A stretch of DNA of 55,411 nt, taken from contig JAUYRN010000025.1 of NCBI GenBank assembly GCA_030696775.1, positions 1-55,411 of the forward strand, read 5' to 3'. The translations under genes were made by a program, and so were the position numbers. The notes under the pieces are model-generated. The model saw only the letters and a program-made list of their open reading frames with translations. It was not told the origin of the DNA and made no database searches. Of the stretch, positions 51,261 to 55,411 are shown one piece after another (position 1 is the stretch's first letter; each line of letters starts with the position of its first letter). Source of the DNA: Sulfuricurvum sp. Its GTDB lineage: Bacteria > Campylobacterota > Campylobacteria > Campylobacterales > Sulfurimonadaceae.

Positions 51261-52092
51261 GGGCGATCTCAAAACCCATTTTTTGCAGCATCTCTAAATC
51301 AGTATGGGCTTCACGCCCTGCAGTAGTGAGATAGTTCCCCAAAACGATGCTGTTCGCACCTGCTTGGAAAATCTCATTTTGTCGTTCACGGAATGTGATT
51401 TCACGACCGCCCGCAATCATAATCCTATCCGCTTTATCTAAAACTGTGCGAGAAAGACGTATAAGAGCCAACGATTCATCAATCGTAAGAGGGCTTGGAC
51501 TGAGCGGCAATGCGGAATTGTGATGGTAAAAATTCAAGGGAACAGAGACAGGATTAAGTGCTTTGAGTGAATGGAGCATACTTAGGCGGTCGTCTTGAGT
51601 CTCGCCCATTCCGAAAATTCCTCCGCTGATGAGTTTCAATCCCACTGAATTGACATTTTCACACGTCTCATACCGCTCATTCCATGGGTGGGTAGTACAG
51701 ACTTGCGGATAAAACTCGCGACTGGTTTCGAGGTTGTGATTGTAGGCATGAATCCCTGATTTTTGGAGTTCTTGCAGTTGCTCGATGCTCGCAGTTCCAT
51801 TGCAGGCGATGAGACGAAGGCGTGGGACTTCGCGGCGCAAAGTTGTTGCAATGCTACAGACAAAGTCGAGTGTCTTGTCGTCCAGTCCTTTTTGTGCCGT
51901 GACAAGACAAAAGCCAAGAGCGCCCAGGGATTCCAGACGACGAGCTTCTTCTAGGATTTGTTCCATCGGTTTTTGCTTGTAGCGCTCGATATCGGCTTTG
52001 TATTTGACGCTCTGGCTGCAAAATTTACAATCTTCGTTGCATGTACCGCTGTTGATGTTACAAATCGAGCAAAGGAATATTTTTTGGGTCAT
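51241..52092 (-). CDS. bioB: Biotin synthase BioB
   Basis: A radical-SAM enzyme inserting sulfur into dethiobiotin. The 283-residue protein has the cluster motif CNEDCKFCSQS near residue 17, CLVTAQKGLDD, the YNHNLETS strand and NFYHHNSALPL in place of the common NFL block, then the conserved Arg in MIAGGREITFRERQNEIFQAGANSIVLGNYLTT. It is shorter than E. coli BioB (346), lacking the N-terminal extension, as in other Campylobacterota. Its start overlaps the phosphoesterase gene stop by 4 bp. Confidence 0.93.
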   Translation of the reverse strand: MTQKIFLCSICNINSGTCNEDCKFCSQSVKYKADIERYKQKPMEQILEEARRLESLGALGFCLVTAQKGLDDKTLDFVCSIATTLRREVPRLRLIACNGTASIEQLQELQKSGIHAYNHNLETSREFYPQVCTTHPWNERYETCENVNSVGLKLISGGIFGMGETQDDRLSMLHSLKALNPVSVPLNFYHHNSALPLSPSPLTIDESLALIRLSRTVLDKADRIMIAGGREITFRERQNEIFQAGANSIVLGNYLTTAGREAHTDLEMLQKMGFEIALTPDEK

Positions 52093-52610
52093 TTTTTAGA
52101 TCTTTCAAAAGTATAGTGGGTTTCTTCAAACAGTTCACTCCCGATAGGACGAACATATTGTGTGACAGCAAAAGATGAGTCTGTGATTTCGAGTATAGCG
52201 CACGATGAAAATGGTTCATCACGGGCACATGCTTCCCCTGGATTTAAAAAAAGTGTTTTATTTTTAAAATCGCACTCAAAAATATGAGTATGACCAAAAA
52301 TGACTACTTCCGCATCAGCATTCATATAAAACGGCAAGTGCATGAGTTTGCATTTTGCGCCGCCAAGGGTAAAATAGTGAGGCTCTTGAACAAGGTTGTA
52401 TTTATCGTGATATTCGTGCAAGTGGGCATCATTGTTGCCATACACTGCCATATAACGCAATCCGCTGGCTTTGAGCTGCGCTAAGATTTCAGGTTTGACA
52501 ATATCCCCGCCATGGATGAGAAATTCTGCTCCATTGGCTTTGAGGTGGTTAATGACTTTTTGAGAACGTCCGACTTTTGAATGGGTGTCAGAGAGCAAGC
52601 CGATTTTCAC
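52089..52610 (-). CDS. YfcE/MJ0936-type metallophosphoesterase
   Basis: 173 residues. Metal-binding motifs are GLLSDTHSK, LIHGGDIVK, YGNNDAH and VIFGHTHIFE, followed by FLNPGEACA, which define the calcineurin-like YfcE family of small phosphodiesterases. The physiological substrate is unknown. The start is GTG with GAGG upstream. It is translationally coupled to bioB. A family 1 repeat lies directly upstream. Confidence 0.88.
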   Translation of the reverse strand: MKIGLLSDTHSKVGRSQKVINHLKANGAEFLIHGGDIVKPEILAQLKASGLRYMAVYGNNDAHLHEYHDKYNLVQEPHYFTLGGAKCKLMHLPFYMNADAEVVIFGHTHIFECDFKNKTLFLNPGEACARDEPFSSCAILEITDSSFAVTQYVRPIGSELFEETHYTFERSKK

Positions 52611-52620
52611 TATTATGCCT

Positions 52621-52707
52621 CACGCCATCGGAATGCATCCCGATTGGCTACGCTAACGCTTGGTTCACTTCGGCAGTGAGCCCACGCACGATTGCGTGCT
52701 TTGAATA
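52621..52707 (+). repeat. Structured intergenic repeat, family 1, copy D
   Basis: Hairpin 1: GCCATCGG with CCGAT-TGGC (52624-52631 with 52640-52648). The linker is CTACGCTAACGCTTGGTTC. Hairpin 2: TCACT/AGTGA (52665-52669 with 52675-52679) with loop TCGGC. Hairpin 3: CACGCA/TGCGTG (52683-52688 with 52693-52698). It lies between topA and the phosphoesterase gene, both on the minus strand. Confidence 0.75.
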
Positions 52708-52709
52708 TA

Positions 52710-54968
52710 TTATTCACTTGCTGCTTCACTTATTTCTTCACTTGTCGTTTCAGTTACTGTTTCGTTTGGTGTTCTGTTTTTACATTTGGTACACTCAAAA
52801 ACTTCTTTGTTACGGTAAGTTCTAGGAGCCAGTGCACCACCGCACCCTTCAACTTCGCATTTATGTTCTGTTGGTTCAAACTTACTGATAAATTTACATT
52901 TTGGATAATGTTCACATCCCCAAAACGCACCGCGTTTGGATTGTCTCCATGTGAGTTTTCCGCCGCAATCAGGACACGGGACTTCAGAAAATTTGAGTTC
53001 TGCATTGAGTGTTTTGGTGTTTTTGCATTTAGGGTAACCGCTGCATGCCAAAAATTGTCCATTTCGACCACTTTTGATGACCATGGCGCTTCCACATTTA
53101 TCACACATCTCATCACTGACTTCATCAGGGACGGTAGGATTGTTTTTTTGATTCTCTTCGGTTTGTTCAGTGTATTTGCATTTTGGGAAACCGCTGCACG
53201 CGATAAACTCGCCAAAACGCCCTGAACGAAGAAGGAGCTCGCTTCCGCACTGTGGACAGTTTCGTCCTAGAGGAGTAGCGATTTTAAGACTTACGATGTC
53301 TGCTTTTCCGGCTTCTATTTTTGCCATAAAAGGATGGTAGAAATCAAGAATGATTTTATGCCACGATTTCCCCTCTTCGCCGATCTCATCCAATGTTTCT
53401 TCCATGCTTGCAGTAAACGAAGAATCTACAATCTCTTCGAAATGTTTTTCCAACAGTTCTGTCACTGTAAAGGCGATTTCAGTCGGAGTAATAGCACGCT
53501 TTTCGATTTCGATGTAGTTGCGTGCCTGGAGTGTTGAGACGGTAGGCGCATACGTTGATGGTCGACCAATTCCTTCGGATTCCAGTTTTTTGATCAGGCT
53601 GGCTTCTGAATACCGTGAAGGGGGCTCGGTGAAATGTTGCTCCGTAGAAATACTTTGGATATCAATCGCGTCACCCGTGGTCAGTGCCGGTAATAGTTTG
53701 TCTTTGTCATCGGTACCTACAACACGATAGAAACCGTCAAAAAGGAGTTTGCGTCCAGTGGCTCTAAACTCTGCTTTTGAACTCTCGAACGTGATGCTTT
53801 GCTGTTCAAAACGGGCATCGTTCATCTGACATGCGATAAAACGATTATAGATGAGTTTGTAGAGTTTGATCTCATCAGGTTTGAGATAGGTTGCTGCAAT
53901 TTCCGGAGTAAAGGCAAGCATCGTAGGGCGAATTGCTTCGTGCGCTTCTTGAGCTCCTTTGGATTTCTTCGTATACACTTTTGGATTTTCAGGAAGATAC
54001 GCTTTTCCATAACGGCTTAAGATCAGCTCACGCGCGGATTCGACCGCTTCGGCTGCAAGATTGAGTGAATCCGTACGCATATAGGTGATAACCCCAGATG
54101 TTCCCTCGGGTGTTTTGACCCCTTCATACAGCGCTTGCGCTACCATCATGGTTTTTTTAGGAGAAAAGCCAAGTTGTGAAGAAGCCGTTTGTTGAATCGT
54201 AGAGGTCATAAACGGAGGAGGAGTAGAAGATTTACGTTCTTTTGTCTCGATCTCTCCGACTTTGAACGCTTCATTTTTTATGACGGAAACAACACGTGAA
54301 GCTTCATCGCCTGTTTTAATGGTGAGTTTATCGATCTTTTCGTTTTCAAACTGTACGAGAGTTGCGTCAATATCCGTTTGAAACAGAGTATCGATCGTCC
54401 AATACTCTTGAGGAATAAAGGCACGTATTTCGCGTTCGCGGTCGATGACAATCTTGAGCGTCGAGGATTGAACCCGCCCTGCTGATAACCCTTTTTGGAT
54501 TTTGCTCGCCAATAGAGGCGAGAGTTTATAGCCTACGATACGATCTAAAAGCCGTCGTGCCTGTTGCGCGTTGACTCTGTCCATGTCGAGCTTGCGCGGG
54601 GTTTCTAGTGCATGAATGATTGCATTTTTAGTAATCTCATGAAACACAATACGCGGCAACGACTCAGGATCTTTACTAATGGCGTGAGCTATGTGCCAGC
54701 CGATCGCTTCTCCTTCGCGGTCTTCGTCGGTCGCGAGGTAGATAGTATCCGCTTTTTTTGCCAGTTCTTGAATCTGCTTAACGATAGCGGTGCTGTCTTC
54801 ACTGATCTTATAGTCAGGAATGATGGTCTCATTATCGATCTTAATCCCGAAACGAGCTTTTGGCAAATCGCGAATGTGCCCTTTGGAAGCAATGACTTCA
54901 TAGTCGCTTGAGAGGAAGTTTTTTATAGTCTTGGCTTTTGCCGGTGACTCTACGATGATTAGTTTCAA
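52710..54968 (-). CDS. topA: DNA topoisomerase I TopA
   Basis: A type IA enzyme relaxing negative supercoils. The 752-residue protein starts with the Toprim strand LIIVESPAKAKTIKNFL and has DEDREGEAIGWH. The catalytic Tyr is in GVITYMRTDSLNLAAE, and LLDRIVGYKLSPLL and IGRPSTYAP are also present. The C-terminus has four zinc-ribbon units, the first three of the C-x2-C...C-x4-C type (CPQCGSELL, CDKCGSAMV, CPDCGGKLT) and the last irregular (CEVEGCGGAL). It lies opposite flagellin, with a 239-bp gap holding a repeat and the sigma-28 promoter. Confidence 0.96.
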   Translation of the reverse strand: MKLIIVESPAKAKTIKNFLSSDYEVIASKGHIRDLPKARFGIKIDNETIIPDYKISEDSTAIVKQIQELAKKADTIYLATDEDREGEAIGWHIAHAISKDPESLPRIVFHEITKNAIIHALETPRKLDMDRVNAQQARRLLDRIVGYKLSPLLASKIQKGLSAGRVQSSTLKIVIDREREIRAFIPQEYWTIDTLFQTDIDATLVQFENEKIDKLTIKTGDEASRVVSVIKNEAFKVGEIETKERKSSTPPPFMTSTIQQTASSQLGFSPKKTMMVAQALYEGVKTPEGTSGVITYMRTDSLNLAAEAVESARELILSRYGKAYLPENPKVYTKKSKGAQEAHEAIRPTMLAFTPEIAATYLKPDEIKLYKLIYNRFIACQMNDARFEQQSITFESSKAEFRATGRKLLFDGFYRVVGTDDKDKLLPALTTGDAIDIQSISTEQHFTEPPSRYSEASLIKKLESEGIGRPSTYAPTVSTLQARNYIEIEKRAITPTEIAFTVTELLEKHFEEIVDSSFTASMEETLDEIGEEGKSWHKIILDFYHPFMAKIEAGKADIVSLKIATPLGRNCPQCGSELLLRSGRFGEFIACSGFPKCKYTEQTEENQKNNPTVPDEVSDEMCDKCGSAMVIKSGRNGQFLACSGYPKCKNTKTLNAELKFSEVPCPDCGGKLTWRQSKRGAFWGCEHYPKCKFISKFEPTEHKCEVEGCGGALAPRTYRNKEVFECTKCKNRTPNETVTETTSEEISEAASE

Positions 54969-54997
54969 AACTGTGAATCCTATACATTAATTTAAAT

Positions 54998-55077
54998 GCC
55001 ATCGGAATTCATCCCGATCGGCTACGTTAACACTAGGTTTTCTTTACGCAGAAAGCCCAAATCCATATATTATGGAT
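54998..55077 (+). repeat. Structured intergenic repeat, family 1, copy E
   Basis: Hairpin 1: GCC-ATCGG with CCGAT-CGGC (54998-55005 with 55014-55022). The linker is CTACGTTAACACTAGGTTT. Hairpin 2: TTTCT/AGAAA (55039-55043 with 55050-55054). Hairpin 3: ATCCAT/ATGGAT. It stands between topA and the flagellin promoter. Confidence 0.72.
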
Positions 55078-55116
55078 GAATAACGAAAGTGTAACAAAAA
55101 AAATTCTATTTTCCAT

Positions 55117-55143
55117 TAAACTTTTTTTTAAACCTTCCGATAT
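55117..55143 (+). promoter_or_regulatory. Sigma-28 (FliA) promoter of flagellin
   Basis: TAAA at 55117-55120 is followed after exactly 15 bp by TCCGATAT at 55136-55143, close to the sigma-28 consensus TAAA-N15-GCCGATAA. It lies 64 bases before the flagellin ATG, giving a leader of about 57 bases. Control of major flagellin by sigma-28 is established in Campylobacterota. Confidence 0.8.
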
Positions 55144-55152
55144 AGTTTGTAA

Positions 55153-55166
55153 CAGCAAGGATGCTG
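55153..55166 (+). promoter_or_regulatory. CsrA-type hairpin in the flagellin leader
   Basis: CAGCA-AGGA-TGCTG: a 5-bp stem presenting GGA in a four-base loop, the classical CsrA binding form. A second GGA is the Shine-Dalgarno itself (AAAAGGA at 55195-55201). A further hairpin, AGAGC-TAAC-GCTCT (55176-55189), lies between. CsrA repression of flagellin mRNA, relieved by FliW, is known in Campylobacter jejuni. Confidence 0.6.
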
Positions 55167-55207
55167 AAAAACTTCAGAGCTAACGCTCTACCATAAAAGG
55201 ATTTATC

Positions 55208-55411
55208 ATGGGATTTAAAATAAACACAAACGTTGCGGCAATGAACGCACATACAAATGCAAGTGTCAACAATCGTAATTTGGACAGTTCATTGGCAAAA
55301 CTTTCTTCTGGTCTTCGTATTAATACAGCAGCAGATGATGCTTCAGGTATGGCAATTGCGGATTCTCTTCGTTCACAGGGGTCAGCACTTGGACAAGCCG
55401 TATCAAATGCG
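55208..55411 (+). CDS. Flagellin, N-terminal part
   Basis: The first 68 codons of a flagellin running off the window. The translation begins [19 protein letters not shown] and includes [31 protein letters not shown], the conserved D0/D1 coiled-coil region of flagellar filament protein. AAAGGA lies 7 bases before the ATG. The leader carries a sigma-28 promoter and a CsrA-type hairpin. Whether it is flaA- or flaB-like cannot be decided from this part. Confidence 0.95.
   Translation, partial: MGFKINTNVAAMNAHTNASVNNRNLDSSLAKLSSGLRINTAADDASGMAIADSLRSQGSALGQAVSNA

Noticed and set aside
52692-53225. Plus-strand frame of 177 codons over the topA end
   Set aside because: It is antisense to the zinc-ribbon region of TopA; its Phe- and Cys-rich translation is a shadow of the zinc-ribbon codons.

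Overview
The window looks like chromosome of a free-living Campylobacterota (epsilonproteobacterium), most likely Sulfuricurvum or Sulfurimonas. Evidence: moderate G+C, ThyX instead of ThyA, RNase J with a long disordered N-terminus next to rsmA, histidine kinases with the HQWRQPLN phosphoacceptor box, and many c-di-GMP and chemotaxis genes. No insertion sequence, phage, CRISPR array or rRNA was found. The genus is inferred, not proven.

Layout. 1-10069: housekeeping genes (rplT end, thyX, rnj, rsmA, hisF, a nucleosidase-like gene, rlmN), a Tsx-like barrel with a periplasmic-binding/GGDEF fusion, and an M23 peptidase. 10165-12117: a GAF-GGDEF-EAL protein. 12220-31186: a continuous same-strand run of 19 signalling genes. 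31313-31901: five tRNAs behind a consensus sigma-70 promoter. 31958-44055: an APC permease, thiG-purN-nnr, kdsD-rluB, rarA, two small envelope proteins and metH. 44150-50166: two sensor kinases overlapping tail to tail, an OmpR regulator, a 26-codon ORF, msrA and two OmpA-like proteins. 50307-55411: a flavin oxidoreductase, bioB, a phosphoesterase, topA and the start of a flagellin gene with a sigma-28 promoter and a CsrA-type leader hairpin.

The most interesting region is the chemosensory cluster at 12.2-31.2 kb. Its CheA lacks the C-terminal receiver of the usual Campylobacterota CheAY, so it is probably a second, separate pathway. In order it encodes an Aer-like PAS protein, a soluble receptor with two receptor-tip modules, a protein of three CheW domains, CheB, a HEAT-like protein, CheR, a CheY, a small CheZ-like protein, a second CheY, CheA, two CheW proteins each split by an inserted zinc-binding CZB domain and separated by a STAS protein, a ParA-type ATPase, a receiver protein with an unknown output region, a small cysteine-containing protein, a large hybrid kinase and a receiver-GGDEF protein. 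I infer a cytoplasmic array that reads redox state (PAS) and zinc or oxidant state (CZB), is positioned by ParA, and may also feed c-di-GMP.

Two families of structured intergenic repeats run through the window. One has five copies sharing a core and two hairpins whose stems covary; one copy lies inside the chemosensory cluster and another upstream of flagellin. The other has two copies, each starting within a few bases of a stop codon. Gene starts were moved from the longest reading frame where a ribosome-binding site and family lengths favoured it (thyX, rsmA, hisF, the M23 peptidase, rarA, the CheZ-like gene, the small gene at 26526).
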